From Phycisphaerae bacterium (lineage in GTDB: Bacteria > Planctomycetota > Phycisphaerae > SM23-33), in NCBI GenBank assembly GCA_016929245.1, contig JAFGJE010000174.1, positions 1-47,652 of the forward strand: DNA of 47,652 bases, written 5' to 3'. This document shows, piece by piece, positions 15,700 to 24,372 of this stretch (the stretch's first letter is position 1; each line of letters begins with the position of its first letter). Made by a program: the position numbers and the translations under genes. The notes under the pieces were generated by a model. It was not told the origin of the DNA. It was given only the letters and a program-made list of their open reading frames with translations, and made no database searches.

Positions 15700-16454
15700 T
15701 CGGCAAGGCAAAAAAGGTTGGACGACTGGAAAGCCTTATGATCCCAACGTTGTAACCGCCTCCATAGATTCGGCATCGGAAGAATTCTGGATGCCGCGAA
15801 AAAACACCGATGAAAAAAGCCGGTTCCATCAAAGGACTTCACGACAAATCCCGCGGAATGAAGCAACCGGCGAAGGGAATCGCGGGAAAAATGCTCGTGG
15901 TTCCTCTTGCCCTTCTCTATGTCCCCGACCAGGCCATAGGGATTTCCTCCACCGTATCGGTAGTGATACGCCTCCCAGCCGTACTTCCGCGTGTACCACC
16001 ACCTGTGAATACCGGGAAACATGAACTTATAGTTCCCGATATCGAGAAAGGAAAAGAGATGTTTCCCCGGGACGGTGACGACAAGAATCCCGTCGGGCGT
16101 TACAACCCGTCGAAGCTCCCGCAGCAGAAGTTTTTGCCTGCGAATGTGCTCGATGACATCCAGCAAAAGAACACGATCAAAAGAGGCGTCCGCAAAGGGA
16201 AGATTCGGAAAAGTCTCGGGTGGCAGGGCTCGAAGTGACAAGGCTGGAAATTTTTTTTGCCCTTCTTGAATCGCGTCGTCACACACATCCACCCCGACGC
16301 GCACCACGGAGGTCTCGGCGCGGCGAAGACGGACCAATAATTCACCGTCATGACAACCGTAATCCAGAACCGCGTGGCGGGGAGAGACATGTTCCCACGC
16401 CCAGGCATACCGGCCCGGTGGAAACGGATTCGATGGATTCAGTCGAAGTCGCAT
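15654..16454 (-). CDS. Class I SAM-dependent methyltransferase
   Basis: A 266-residue Methyltransf_11/25-like enzyme. Motif I is VLDYGCHDGELLVRLRR (about residues 29-45), followed by VGVDVCDDAIQEGQKKF. LPFADASFDRVLLLDVIEHI (about 86-105) is the post-motif and motif II region, and RRVVTPDGILVVTVPG the next strand. The Trp/Tyr-rich middle (IHRWWYTRKYGWEAYHYRYGGG) may form the substrate pocket. The natural end seems to be near SSNLFCLAE. The final residues (PAEPAKCPSPPVNG) come from reading the aldolase relic out of frame. The substrate is unknown. The start codon has only a weak GGGA upstream. Confidence 0.82.
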   Translation of the reverse strand: MRLRLNPSNPFPPGRYAWAWEHVSPRHAVLDYGCHDGELLVRLRRAETSVVRVGVDVCDDAIQEGQKKFPALSLRALPPETFPNLPFADASFDRVLLLDVIEHIRRQKLLLRELRRVVTPDGILVVTVPGKHLFSFLDIGNYKFMFPGIHRWWYTRKYGWEAYHYRYGGGNPYGLVGDIEKGKRNHEHFSRDSLRRLLHSAGFVVKSFDGTGFFHRCFFAASRILPMPNLWRRLQRWDHKAFQSSNLFCLAEPAEPAKCPSPPVNG

Positions 16455-16588
16455 ATTCCCAAGCCCGCGTGAACGGATTCAAGCCCCCAATCGCTCCCGC
16501 GACGGGGGACTTGAATCGCGGTGATATTCATCATCCGAAGGCGGACATACCTTCGAACCTATCCGGCAAGATCGAGATCGGGTGATTC

Positions 16589-17611
16589 TTACTTCTTGTA
16601 GAAGTCGATCATTTCCTTGCAGGTTTTTGTGGGAACTTTCCCCGCCCAGCCGGCCTGACCGAAGGCGATCATTCGGGCTTTGCAGATTTCCTTCATGGAC
16701 TCGCGCGCCGGGCCGAGGTATTTGCGGGGGTCGAACTCCGCCGGTTTTTCCGTGAAGACCTTGCGGATGGCGGCCGTCATCGCCAGGCGGTTGTCCGTGT
16801 CGACGTTGATCTTTCGCACGCCGTGCTTGATGCCGCGCTGAATTTCCTCCACGGGCACGCCGTAGGCGGGTTTCAGGCTGCCGCCGTACTTGTTGATCTC
16901 GTCGCGCAGTTCCTGCGGCAGGCTGCTGGAGCCGTGCATGACGATGTGGCAGTTCGGAAGACGCTTGTGGATTTCCTCGATCACGTCCATGCGGAGCACG
17001 TCGCCGGTGGGCTTTTTCGTGAACTTGTACGCCCCGTGGCTGGTGCCGATGGCGACCGCCAGCGCGTCCAAACCCGTGTCCGCGACGAACTGTTCGGCCT
17101 GGGCGGGATCGGTCAGGTGTTCCTGGGCTTCTTCTTCGCTCAGACCCGCGCCGTGCCCGTCTTCGATTCCGCCGAGGCAGCCGATTTCACCCTCGACGCT
17201 GATGCCGCGGGCGTGGGCGGCGGCGACGACTTCCTTCGTCACCGCGACGTTCTGCTCGTAGGTGTTGGGGTTTTTCCCGGCTTCGTCCAGCGAACCGTCC
17301 ATCATCACGCTGGTGAAGCCGTTCTCGATCGCGCTCATGCAGGTGGCGGGACTGTTTCCGTGGTCCTGGTGCATCACGATCGGGATGTTCGGGTTGAGTT
17401 CCGCTGCCGCCAGCATCAGGTGGCGCAGGTAGTTGTCGTTGGTGTAGTCCCGGGCGCCGCGGCTGGCCTGGATGATGACCGGCGAATCGGTCTCGGTGGC
17501 CGCTTCCAGAATCGCCTGGATCTGCTCCATGTTGTTGACGTTCAGCGCCGCCACGCCGTAGTCGTTCTCGGCGGCGTGGTCCAGTAAGGTTCGCATTGGG
17601 ATTAATGGCAT
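16589..17611 (-). CDS. fba: Fructose-bisphosphate aldolase, class II
   Basis: The 340-residue class II (zinc-dependent) aldolase cleaves fructose 1,6-bisphosphate to dihydroxyacetone phosphate and glyceraldehyde 3-phosphate in glycolysis, and runs in reverse in gluconeogenesis. Zinc and catalytic motifs are VMHQDHGNS (near residue 80), [11 protein letters not shown] (near 138), [11 protein letters not shown] (near 190) and VMHGSSSLP (near 225). The phosphate site [10 protein letters not shown] is near 260. Length and the long C-terminal part ([24 protein letters not shown]) fit the Calvin-cycle subtype. GGAG lies 8 bases before ATG 17611. A relic of a second copy of its 3' end lies beyond the methyltransferase gene. 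Confidence 0.95.
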   Translation of the reverse strand: MPLIPMRTLLDHAAENDYGVAALNVNNMEQIQAILEAATETDSPVIIQASRGARDYTNDNYLRHLMLAAAELNPNIPIVMHQDHGNSPATCMSAIENGFTSVMMDGSLDEAGKNPNTYEQNVAVTKEVVAAAHARGISVEGEIGCLGGIEDGHGAGLSEEEAQEHLTDPAQAEQFVADTGLDALAVAIGTSHGAYKFTKKPTGDVLRMDVIEEIHKRLPNCHIVMHGSSSLPQELRDEINKYGGSLKPAYGVPVEEIQRGIKHGVRKINVDTDNRLAMTAAIRKVFTEKPAEFDPRKYLGPARESMKEICKARMIAFGQAGWAGKVPTKTCKEMIDFYKK

Positions 17612-17739
17612 AATCGTACTCCATTCGTGCTGGGGTTCTTCGGGATTCTTTGGAAAATTCGCGGCCGTCCGCGAGCGCCGGGATTATACGCCCGGATACC
17701 ATCATAGTGCGAGATATTTTTTATCATGAACGCCCGAAC

Positions 17740-17863
17740 TGTCATCCTGAGCGGAGCGAAGCCCCTTGGGGGCAAGCTACGTCGAAGGACCATACGCCGT
17801 CGAACCCGTGATATCCTTCGACGTAGCTTGCCCCCAAGGGGCTTCGCCCCGTTCAGGATGACA
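17740..17863. repeat. Dispersed palindrome, copy C (long compensated stem)
   Basis: The outer ends are the family words (TGTCATCCTGAGCGGAGCGAAG and GTTCAGGATGACA). The stem has been replaced by AGCCCCTTGGGGGCAAGCTAC on the left and its exact complement GTAGCTTGCCCCCAAGGGGCT on the right. It lies between fba and the DRE-TIM synthase gene. Confidence 0.85.
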
Positions 17864-17909
17864 ACGATTGTTTTTTCTTTTCTGAAAAATTCAGAATAAT
17901 TCAGAATAC

Positions 17910-19271
17910 TTATGACGTTTTTCCGTCTTTGGGCACGCCCCAGTTGGTGATATCGAACGCTTCGGCGTACCAGGTGTGCATTTCCTCGTCGCTGACGGCG
18001 GTGGTGCGTCCGGTTTCGTATTCGGCTTCCACCTTGTCGCGAATCGCCAGCAGGCGCGGGTCGTCCTTGGCGACGTCCTGGTTGTAGTGGCGTTCGATCC
18101 AGTGCTTGATCCCGGCCGCCCCGGACTTGTCGGTAATCGCCACGGCGGCCGGTCGGCCCAGGATTTTCCGCGTGTCGAACGCGGAATAAATTTCCTCGCT
18201 CTTGAGCAGCCCGTCCGCGTGGATGCCCGCGCGGGTGGTGTTGAAATCACGACCCACCAGCGGGAAGTTCGGCGGAATCTGGTATCCGATCACTTCTCGG
18301 AAGTATTTCGCAATTTCCGTGATCACCTGGTAGTCGGGGGTCTGGCCGCTGTTGACGGCCTCGCGCAACTGGGCCGCCTCGATGACCATCGCCTCAAGCG
18401 GGCTGTTGCCCGTGCGCTCGCCGATCCCCAGCAGGCTGGAGTTGCAGCCCGCGCAGCCGTACAGCCAGGCCGTCGCCGGATTGATCAGCACCTTGTGGAA
18501 ATCGTTATGCCCGTGGAATTCCAGCAGTTCCGAAGGCACGCCGGCCAGGTGGACCATGGCGTGGACCATCTTGGGAATGGAGCGCGGCAGGGTCGCGTGC
18601 ACCCACGGAACGCCGTATCCCATCGTGTCGCACAGGCGAATCTTGATATCCAGCCCGCTTTCGTCGCGCAGCTTCATCAGCTCCTGCGCGAACGGGATGA
18701 CGAATCCGTAAAAGTCGGCCCGCGTGATATCCTCGAAATGGCAGCGCGGGCGAATGTTATGCTCCAACGCGGAGCGAACCACGTCGAGATACTGCTCCAG
18801 CGCCTGGCGACGGTCCTTGTGCAGCTTCAGGTAGATGTGATAATCGCTGCAACTGGTCAGAATGCCCGTCTCGGGAACGTTCATGTCCTTGACGAGTTTG
18901 AAGTCGCTCTTGACGGCCCGGATCCAACTGGTGACTTCGGGGAATTTCGCGCCGAGTTCCTGGCATTTTTCGACGGCTTCGCGGTCCTTCTTGGAATACA
19001 CGAAAAATTCGCTCATGCGAACGATGCCGCTGCCGTTGTCCAGTTTCGTCAGGAGCTTGAAAATCTCGACGATCTGCTGAATCGTATACGGCGGGCGCGC
19101 CTGCTGGCCGTCACGAAAGGTCGTGTCGGTGACCCAAATTTCGTGCGGGGGCGCCGGCGGAACGACGGCATCCTCGAAATGCACCTTCGGCAGCTCCGTG
19201 TAGGGAAACATATCCCGGTACAGATTCGGTTCGCTGACGTTTTGCAATTCCACAGGTTTCGCTTTGGCCAT
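17910..19271 (-). CDS. DRE-TIM metallolyase, candidate Re-citrate synthase
   Basis: A 453-residue member of the isopropylmalate/homocitrate synthase family, which condenses acetyl-CoA with a 2-oxo acid on a divalent metal. The catalytic start is VTDTTFRDGQQARPPY (about residues 46-61). The metal-binding HxH is in EFHGHNDFH (near 255), and GIGERTGNSPLEAM follows near 285. From memory, this TTFRDGQQARPPY subgroup contains the Re-citrate synthases of clostridia, Desulfovibrio and Dehalococcoides, so I favour that role over leucine synthesis. There are no leu genes nearby and no LeuA regulatory domain. Homocitrate or citramalate synthesis cannot be excluded. AGG precedes ATG 19271 by about 9 bases. 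Confidence 0.72.
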   Translation of the reverse strand: MAKAKPVELQNVSEPNLYRDMFPYTELPKVHFEDAVVPPAPPHEIWVTDTTFRDGQQARPPYTIQQIVEIFKLLTKLDNGSGIVRMSEFFVYSKKDREAVEKCQELGAKFPEVTSWIRAVKSDFKLVKDMNVPETGILTSCSDYHIYLKLHKDRRQALEQYLDVVRSALEHNIRPRCHFEDITRADFYGFVIPFAQELMKLRDESGLDIKIRLCDTMGYGVPWVHATLPRSIPKMVHAMVHLAGVPSELLEFHGHNDFHKVLINPATAWLYGCAGCNSSLLGIGERTGNSPLEAMVIEAAQLREAVNSGQTPDYQVITEIAKYFREVIGYQIPPNFPLVGRDFNTTRAGIHADGLLKSEEIYSAFDTRKILGRPAAVAITDKSGAAGIKHWIERHYNQDVAKDDPRLLAIRDKVEAEYETGRTTAVSDEEMHTWYAEAFDITNWGVPKDGKTS

Positions 19272-19383
19272 GGTGTATACCTCGTTTCTACCCGATGTCT
19301 AGAGTCGAGGCATTCTAGGACAAATTTCCGTCGAAAGCAAATGGAACTCCCGAAAGAACGCGGAATTTGTACACCATATCCAT

Positions 19384-19497
19384 TGTCATCCTGAGCGGAG
19401 CACAGCGGAGTCGAAGGACCTAACGGGTAGGTGGGCGTAAGATCCTTCGACTCCGCTACGCTCCGCCCAGGTCCTTGGGACTCCTTAGGAGATGACA
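19384..19497. repeat. Dispersed palindrome, copy D (with unmatched insertion)
   Basis: The left arm is TGTCATCCTGAGCGGAGCACAGC. The right arm GATCCTTCGACTCCGCTACGCTCCGCCCAGG is followed by TCCTTGGGACTCCTTAGGAG and then ATGACA, the same extra segment as copy B with small changes. It lies between the divergent synthase and Cys-rich/xer genes and occupies much of that 330-base gap. Confidence 0.82.
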
Positions 19498-19561
19498 GTT
19501 ATCAAGGCAGGATTTCCTCAAGCCCCTTCGGGCATCCTGACGATATTGCTATAGATTACAC

Positions 19562-19582
19562 GGACGACAACGGATGTCGTCC
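19562..19582 (+). promoter_or_regulatory. Leader hairpin before the Cys-rich protein / xer operon
   Basis: GGACGACA and TGTCGTCC pair perfectly across a 5-base loop, ending 5 bases before the AAGGAG Shine-Dalgarno (19588-19593). An extended -10 candidate (TGCTATAGAT, TATAGA at 19550) lies just upstream. The hairpin could tune initiation, but nothing more can be shown. Confidence 0.4.
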
Positions 19583-19603
19583 CCGACAAGGAGAACGGAT
19601 TCG

Positions 19604-19795
19604 ATGTGCCCTTATCTGGAAAAGTCGCATCCTCGCTGTTCGACCCACCTGAGCTTTCGCAATATCACCCAGGCGTTCAGGCATTGCGCCGGGCGATACG
19701 AAACGTGTCCCATTTACCAGGAACTCCGGTCCAATTTGCGGGATTATGACGTCGACTACCACACAGCCGGTTACCACCTCCTGGCCGCGTCCTGA
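19604..19795 (+). CDS. Small Cys-rich protein upstream of the Xer recombinase
   Basis: The 63-residue ORF is preceded by AAGGAG with about 10 bases to the ATG and ends 4 bases before the xer start, so the two look co-translated. It has four cysteines with spacing C-x9-C-x15-C-x6-C (CPYLEKSHPRC, then HCAGRYETC) plus several His. This could bind zinc or an iron-sulfur cluster. I do not recognise a named family. Its tight link to the recombinase is the only functional hint. Confidence 0.65.
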   Translation: MCPYLEKSHPRCSTHLSFRNITQAFRHCAGRYETCPIYQELRSNLRDYDVDYHTAGYHLLAAS

Positions 19796-19799
19796 GCCC

Positions 19800-20687
19800 A
19801 TGGTTCATTTGCACGGTTTTCTGGACTACCTGCAAGTGGAATGCGGCCTGGCGACGGCGACGCGGTCGGCGTATCGCTCCGACCTGCTGAATTTCTGTCA
19901 ATATCTCGAAGAGATCGATCAGCCTCGCCTGGATCGTCTGCGCCCCAGTCATATCGAGGGATTTATCGGATTTTGTCGCCGGAGGGGGTTGGCGGCTTCT
20001 TCAACCGCCCGCGCGACGGCGGCGGTGCGCATGTTCTGCCGGTATCTCGTTCTGCAGAATATCCTCGACCAGGATCCCTCCGCGAGCATCGACTCGCCGA
20101 AAAAGTGGAACCGCCTTCCCGTGGTGCTGGACACCCCGGCTGTGCAGGAACTCCTTAACGCGCCCAACCCCGCCCAGGACGTTCACGCCTCGCGCGACCG
20201 GGCGATTCTGATGCTCCTGTACGCCACCGGAATGCGCGCCGCGGAGCTGGTGGGACTGCAATCCGGCGACCTGAACGCGAAAATCGGCGTGGTGCGCGTG
20301 CTGGGGAAGGGCTCGAAGGAGCGAATCATCCCGGTAGCCGACGAAGCGATCCATATCGTGGACGCCTACGTTCGCGAACATCGTCCCGTCCTCGCCAGCC
20401 GGCGGGATTCGGGACATCTGTTCCTCTCCCGCACCGGCAGGGGTTTGCTCCGCGAGGATGTGTTCCGGATCGTGGTCAAATACGTCCGGCGCGTCGCGGC
20501 CCGGGGGAACGTTTCGCCGCATACGTTGCGTCACTCGTTCGCCACGCAACTGCTCAAGGGCGGCGCGGACCTGCGCAGCGTCCAGGAAATGCTAGGCCAC
20601 GCCGACATCGCCACCACCCAAATCTACACCCACGTGGACGCCGAACGCCTGAAATCCATCCACAAACAATTCCACCCGCGGGGTTAG
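19800..20687 (+). CDS. Tyrosine recombinase XerC/XerD
   Basis: The 295-residue protein has the N-terminal SAM-like DNA-binding domain (HGFLDYLQVECGLATATRSAYRSDLLNFCQYL) and the catalytic domain. Catalytic residues visible are Arg in ATGMRAAEL (about residue 145), Lys in GKGSKERIIPV (about 172), HTLRH (about 240) and the His and nucleophile Tyr in LGHADIATTQIYTHV (about 263-277). Length and motifs fit a housekeeping Xer that resolves chromosome dimers at dif, rather than an integrase of a mobile element. No att sites or phage genes are near. I use ATG 19800, not the upstream start at 19746 inside the Cys-rich ORF. XerC versus XerD cannot be settled. Confidence 0.92.
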   Translation: MVHLHGFLDYLQVECGLATATRSAYRSDLLNFCQYLEEIDQPRLDRLRPSHIEGFIGFCRRRGLAASSTARATAAVRMFCRYLVLQNILDQDPSASIDSPKKWNRLPVVLDTPAVQELLNAPNPAQDVHASRDRAILMLLYATGMRAAELVGLQSGDLNAKIGVVRVLGKGSKERIIPVADEAIHIVDAYVREHRPVLASRRDSGHLFLSRTGRGLLREDVFRIVVKYVRRVAARGNVSPHTLRHSFATQLLKGGADLRSVQEMLGHADIATTQIYTHVDAERLKSIHKQFHPRG

Positions 20688-20785
20688 AAAACTACGCGAA
20701 CCTGGTAGAGTGGGTAATACCTAAGGCATCTCCGCTTCGCTTCGAATCGTTACCCGTCCTACCACTGCGAATCCTACGGAAAACA

Positions 20786-20819
20786 GCACGGGCGGATCGA
20801 TGGTTCGATCCGCCCGTGC
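20786..20819 (-). terminator. Rho-independent terminator of the PEP-CTERM gene
   Basis: GCACGGGCGGATCGA (20786-20800) and TCGATCCGCCCGTGC (20805-20819) form a perfect 15-bp stem with a 4-base loop. On the minus strand it is followed by TGTTTTCC. It therefore fits as the terminator of the minus-strand PEP-CTERM gene ending at 20876. Confidence 0.75.
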
Positions 20820-20875
20820 GTATGGTTTGGGGATGGATACAATCCACTCTTCAATTGTCGGTTCGGTCGAATCGG

Positions 20876-21562
20876 TTATCGACGACGTCGCGCCAGCGCC
20901 AACGCGCCGACGGCCAGCAGACTCATCGTCGCCGGTTCGGGAACGCAGCGCGTGTAGATCACGGCTTCGTCCATCCAAAGGGTGCATCCGTCCGTCCACT
21001 CGGGATCCTTGAGTTCCAGCTTATAGCTTTCGCATTCCGGCTGGGGATCGATGATCCAGTGATCCTCGATATAATACCAGCCGTCGGCAGCCGTCGTGAC
21101 GATGGGTTCGCAAGTCCGATACGCGACGCCCGATCCGGTGCTGTAGGACGGCGTCAGCGTCGTGGCGGATTCCGTCACGAAATCCGGATTGTCCGTCGCG
21201 ACGGTCAACAGGACGACGACCTCTTTGTACTTCGTCAAATCCTCTTCGTTGGGGATGTTGAACTCGATATAGTCGCCATCCACGGACGCGCTAAGAATCC
21301 CCGTGCGCAAACCGAAGGGACCACCCTGGAAAGCTTCCAGCCAGTGTGCGTTGGGTCCGCCGATCGCGGCGCACGGAGTTCCGAAGGGATTGTCCACTTC
21401 CTCCGGCGCGAACAACGAACCGCAGTTGGTCTCGAATTCCCACGCCTGCCGGGTATTCGTGGGATTCCCGTCGTCATACCACCCCGGCCGGTTGAAGTCG
21501 TCCGCCCAGGCGACGCCGGACAAACAGACGGACACCGCCAAAACAACAATGGTTTTCTTCAT
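20876..21562 (-). CDS. Secreted PEP-CTERM protein of unknown function
   Basis: I start at ATG 21562 because AAGGAG lies 7 bases upstream and a clear signal peptide begins there (MKKTIVVLAVSVCLSGVAWA, cleavage before DDF). The mature part is rich in beta strands and aromatic residues, with several Cys (NCGSL, PCAA, TCEP, ECES, GCTL) that may form disulfides. The C-terminus is a textbook PEP-CTERM sorting tail: VPEPATMSLLAVGALALARRRR. Exosortase-dependent export to the cell surface is expected. This tail style is common in planctomycetes and helps place the organism. Confidence 0.82.
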   Translation of the reverse strand: MKKTIVVLAVSVCLSGVAWADDFNRPGWYDDGNPTNTRQAWEFETNCGSLFAPEEVDNPFGTPCAAIGGPNAHWLEAFQGGPFGLRTGILSASVDGDYIEFNIPNEEDLTKYKEVVVLLTVATDNPDFVTESATTLTPSYSTGSGVAYRTCEPIVTTAADGWYYIEDHWIIDPQPECESYKLELKDPEWTDGCTLWMDEAVIYTRCVPEPATMSLLAVGALALARRRR

Positions 21563-21820
21563 ATTCCAACTCCTTTGCTCCATTAGGCTCTAATGCAAAT
21601 ATTCGGCGTTCCGTACTGTACGGCTCGCCCTTCTGAAAAACCCAAACCTTATGGTAGATACTATACGGTAAAACCCGGAATAAATCAAGAAAGAAACAAA
21701 ACCTCTACCGGTAATTTTCAGCATTAATTTAACATAAAGGCATTGTTAAAAATTGATTACAAACCGTAGTGTTTTGGTCTCCAAACAGGTGTATATCGAA
21801 CGTATGGGTTCTGACATCCC

Positions 21821-22714
21821 TCAAAGCACCTCGGCGAGGAATTCGGGATTGAGTGTTCCCTGGAGCGTCACGCGGACGAGGGTTTCGAGGCAGACGTTCG
21901 TCACATCGCCGCAGGCGTTGACGGCGAAGTATACGCGCAGTACGTCGCCGCCGCGGGCGCGGACGAGAACGGGCGTTTCGCACTGGCGCAGCGGGCCGTC
22001 CCACTCGAAGCGCAATGCCGTCAGAATCGCCGAGGCGCTCGAACCGGTTCCGCAGGCAAGCGTCTCGTCTTCCACGCCGAACTCGAACGTCCGCACGGCG
22101 ATCTCGCCCTCCCCCAACACCTGCACGAAGTTCACGTTCACCCCGCGAGGATGGAAATCATGATGATGCCGCAACGCTTCGCCCCAGCGACGCACGTCGA
22201 CGGCTTCGACGTCGTCGACGTAGGTCATCAGGTGCGGCACGCCCACCACGGCGTAGTCGCAGGAGAAGGTTTTCCCTTCCACACTCACGTGCAGATCGCG
22301 CCGGATGCTCTCCGGCGAGGGGATGCACACGCGGACGTATCGCCCGTCCTGGCGGCTGGCCCGCACGACGCCGGCCGGGGTGAGAATGCGAATCTCCCCG
22401 TCCGCCACGAGACCCTGGAGCACGGCGAAGCGGGTGAAACACCCCGTGCCGTTTCCGCACAGTTCGCACTCGCTGCCGTCGGCTTCCAGGAACCGCGCGC
22501 CGAGATCGGCGAGTTCCTCAATTTCGGATTCGACGGCGAAGATCACCCCGTCGGCGCCGACGCCGTGCCCCCGACGACACAAACCGCGCACGAACCGCCC
22601 CAATCGGTCGGGATCGTCCAGCAGGAAGTCCAGCCGCCCGTCATGATTGTCCAGGCAGATGAAATCATTCCCGCTGCCCGAGAGTTTCCAGAAGGGTATC
22701 GCTTCGGTAGGCAT
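21821..22714 (-). CDS. dapF: Diaminopimelate epimerase
   Basis: DapF interconverts LL- and meso-diaminopimelate for lysine and peptidoglycan synthesis without a cofactor, using two cysteines. Both sites are visible: CELCGNGTGCF (about residues 84-94) and LACGTGSSASA (about 220-230). The N-terminal FWKLSGSGNDFICLDN and HGVGADGVIF segments are typical. Oddly, the Arg that usually follows CGNG (CGNGxRC) is Gly here, although an Arg lies four residues on. Two Met codons, at 22720 and 22714, can start the frame; the region overlaps closely with the end of the lipoprotein gene (stop at 22724), so coupling is likely. Confidence 0.88.
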   Translation of the reverse strand: MPTEAIPFWKLSGSGNDFICLDNHDGRLDFLLDDPDRLGRFVRGLCRRGHGVGADGVIFAVESEIEELADLGARFLEADGSECELCGNGTGCFTRFAVLQGLVADGEIRILTPAGVVRASRQDGRYVRVCIPSPESIRRDLHVSVEGKTFSCDYAVVGVPHLMTYVDDVEAVDVRRWGEALRHHHDFHPRGVNVNFVQVLGEGEIAVRTFEFGVEDETLACGTGSSASAILTALRFEWDGPLRQCETPVLVRARGGDVLRVYFAVNACGDVTNVCLETLVRVTLQGTLNPEFLAEVL

Positions 22715-22723
22715 ATCCATCCA

Positions 22724-23314
22724 TCACTTCGTCGGATCGGGCACCTCTTCCACCGGGGCGGAGGCGGGAACTTTGGGGATGGTTTCGTTGTGCGGATCGC
22801 CGGGTTTGTCCCCCGCCGACGGCTGGATTCCGCGAAGCTGTCGAACCTCCTCCTGCAGCTTCTCCAGATCGGTTTTCAATTTCGTGTTCTCCCGCCGCAA
22901 CCGGGCCGCCAACGCCCCGGCGGTCTCCTTCTCCGTCTTCATGACGGAGTTGGTTTTTTTGAGTTTGGCGATCTGATCGTTCAGGTCGGCAAGCTGTTTC
23001 CGGAGCGCCGCTTCTTTTTCCTTCGCTTCGTTCCTGAGAGCCTCAAGATTCTGATTCACGACGCCGAGTTGGTTTTTCGCGTCGGCGGCGGCCTTTTGGG
23101 CGGTTTTCAGATCCTTCTGGAGGGACTTGTGCTGCTCTTCCAGTTCCGCGAAGGATTTCCGCGTCGCCTGGACCTGTTCCTGGAGTTTCGCCAGATCGGC
23201 TTTGGCGTCGTCGAGTTCCTTCCGGGCCTTTTCCGTCTCCTCCCGGTCGCACCCGCCGGAACCCAGCATCATGACCATCACCGCCGTCAGCAACATCCCG
23301 TTTCGCGTGTTCAT
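22724..23314 (-). CDS. Coiled-coil lipoprotein of unknown function
   Basis: The start at 23314 is chosen because AAGGAG lies 6 bases upstream; a second ATG at 23317 is too close to it. The 196-residue product has a short hydrophobic signal ending GSGGC (a weak lipobox), followed at once by DREETEK. A long coiled coil rich in Glu, Lys, Ala and Leu then runs to about residue 160. The tail is Pro-rich and disordered (VPASAPVEEVPDPTK). It is probably an envelope-anchored structural or spacer protein. It lies next to dapF, suggesting a wall-related setting, but no family was recognised. Confidence 0.65.
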   Translation of the reverse strand: MNTRNGMLLTAVMVMMLGSGGCDREETEKARKELDDAKADLAKLQEQVQATRKSFAELEEQHKSLQKDLKTAQKAAADAKNQLGVVNQNLEALRNEAKEKEAALRKQLADLNDQIAKLKKTNSVMKTEKETAGALAARLRRENTKLKTDLEKLQEEVRQLRGIQPSAGDKPGDPHNETIPKVPASAPVEEVPDPTK

Positions 23315-23444
23315 CATACACTCCTTACGCCACGGTGTGTTCGCCGGAGACACACCCTTACGTGTTCCATCGTCTCCCCAACCTTCCCCCTACCATACCC
23401 ACCCGCGAAACGGATCGCAAGGATCGGATTTTTCGACGATGGAG

Positions 23445-24335
23445 TCAAGGCCTGTCGGCGGAATCCGTCGTCGACGTCGCGGCGTATCGACGGGGACTCA
23501 ACCCCGCGATCTTTCGGAACAGGCGGGAAAAGTACGCGGGATTCTCGACGCCCACCGCCCTGCCGACCTGCGCCACGGTCCTGCCGCCTTCCCGGAGCAG
23601 CCACTTGGCCCGTTCGACGCGAAGGCGGTGCGTGTACGCCAACGGGGACAATCCGAAGGCGGCGTGAAACACCCGGCAGGCGTGGGCGTAGCTGCTGCCC
23701 AGGGATTGGAGTTCCTTTTGAAGGGAGGGCATCTGTTCGATCGGAAGGTCCGCCAGGCCGTCCAGACGGGCGCGAATCGCCTGGGCCAGTCGCCCGGATC
23801 GCCCGGCGGGTTTCAGCGCGTCCGACGCGCCCGGACCGAACAGTTCCACCAGCAGTTGCAGAAAAATCCCGCGACAGAGCAACTGCTCGTGCAACCGCTC
23901 GGTGTTCCAAAGGGAATCGAGTCGGGCATGGATTTCCAGCGCCGCCGGCGACGGAACCGGTCCCTGGAACACCTCGCGCGGAACAAACCGGGGCGCCGAT
24001 ACCATCTCCCCGGGCACGATCTGTTTCGGCGGATAGGAAATCAGGGGGCGCTGGATGGTTTCGCGGGGAACCACCCAGTCGAAGTGCACCCAGCAGCGCC
24101 GCCCGGCGCGGCTGGTCATTCGCGTCACGTGAAGTTCCCCCGGCGGAACGATCAGAAACGTTCCCTCGCCGCGGGGATAACTACACGAAGAAAATTCCAC
24201 GTCGAACTCCCCTTCGGCGAAGAGCACGAGCTGATGATCGTGAATCAACCGCTGCGGTTCGACCCATCCGGCGGTGTAACGAGCCGATCCGACGTTTCGA
24301 AGGTTGGGCGAGATGTGGTTCAGCCAGTGAGTCAT
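23445..24335 (-). CDS. AraC family transcriptional regulator (second of three)
   Basis: The 296-residue protein has an N-terminal cupin-like sensor (DHQLVLFAEGEFDVEF, FLIVPPGELHVTRM). The C-terminal DNA-binding domain contains SSYAHACRVFHAAFGLSPLAYTHRLRVERAKWLLREG and TVAQVGRAVGVENPAYFSRLFRKIAGLSPRRY. It is divergent from the MDR dehydrogenase gene at 24470. Between them, two copies of TATCATTTYCGT at a 20-bp period look like its operator. It probably controls the dehydrogenase pair in response to a sugar-like ligand, which is not identified. Confidence 0.9.
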   Translation of the reverse strand: MTHWLNHISPNLRNVGSARYTAGWVEPQRLIHDHQLVLFAEGEFDVEFSSCSYPRGEGTFLIVPPGELHVTRMTSRAGRRCWVHFDWVVPRETIQRPLISYPPKQIVPGEMVSAPRFVPREVFQGPVPSPAALEIHARLDSLWNTERLHEQLLCRGIFLQLLVELFGPGASDALKPAGRSGRLAQAIRARLDGLADLPIEQMPSLQKELQSLGSSYAHACRVFHAAFGLSPLAYTHRLRVERAKWLLREGGRTVAQVGRAVGVENPAYFSRLFRKIAGLSPRRYAATSTTDSADRP

Positions 24336-24338
24336 AGT

Positions 24339-24372
24339 GATATCATTTTCGTATAAATTATATCATTTCCGT
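24339..24372. promoter_or_regulatory. Candidate AraC operator: direct repeats at 20-bp period
   Basis: TATCATTTTCGT (24341-24352) and TATCATTTCCGT (24361-24372) are direct repeats with an exact 20-bp spacing, typical of paired AraC half-sites. A third related site, GATATTATTTTCAT (24437-24450), is 98 bp from the first (GATATCATTTTCGT, 24339). The region is strikingly AT-rich. Confidence 0.6.

Noticed and set aside
19800-20687. Tyrosine recombinase as evidence of an integrated element
   Set aside because: Length and motifs fit a housekeeping Xer; no att repeats, phage or plasmid genes flank it.
20786-20819. GGTTCGATCC resembling a tRNA T-arm
   Set aside because: It is part of a simple 15-bp terminator hairpin; no acceptor, D or anticodon arms are found upstream.
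22151-24337. 728-residue plus-strand ORF across dapF, the lipoprotein and AraC2
   Set aside because: It runs antisense through three genes with clear products and shows low-complexity Arg/Pro-rich text typical of shadow frames.
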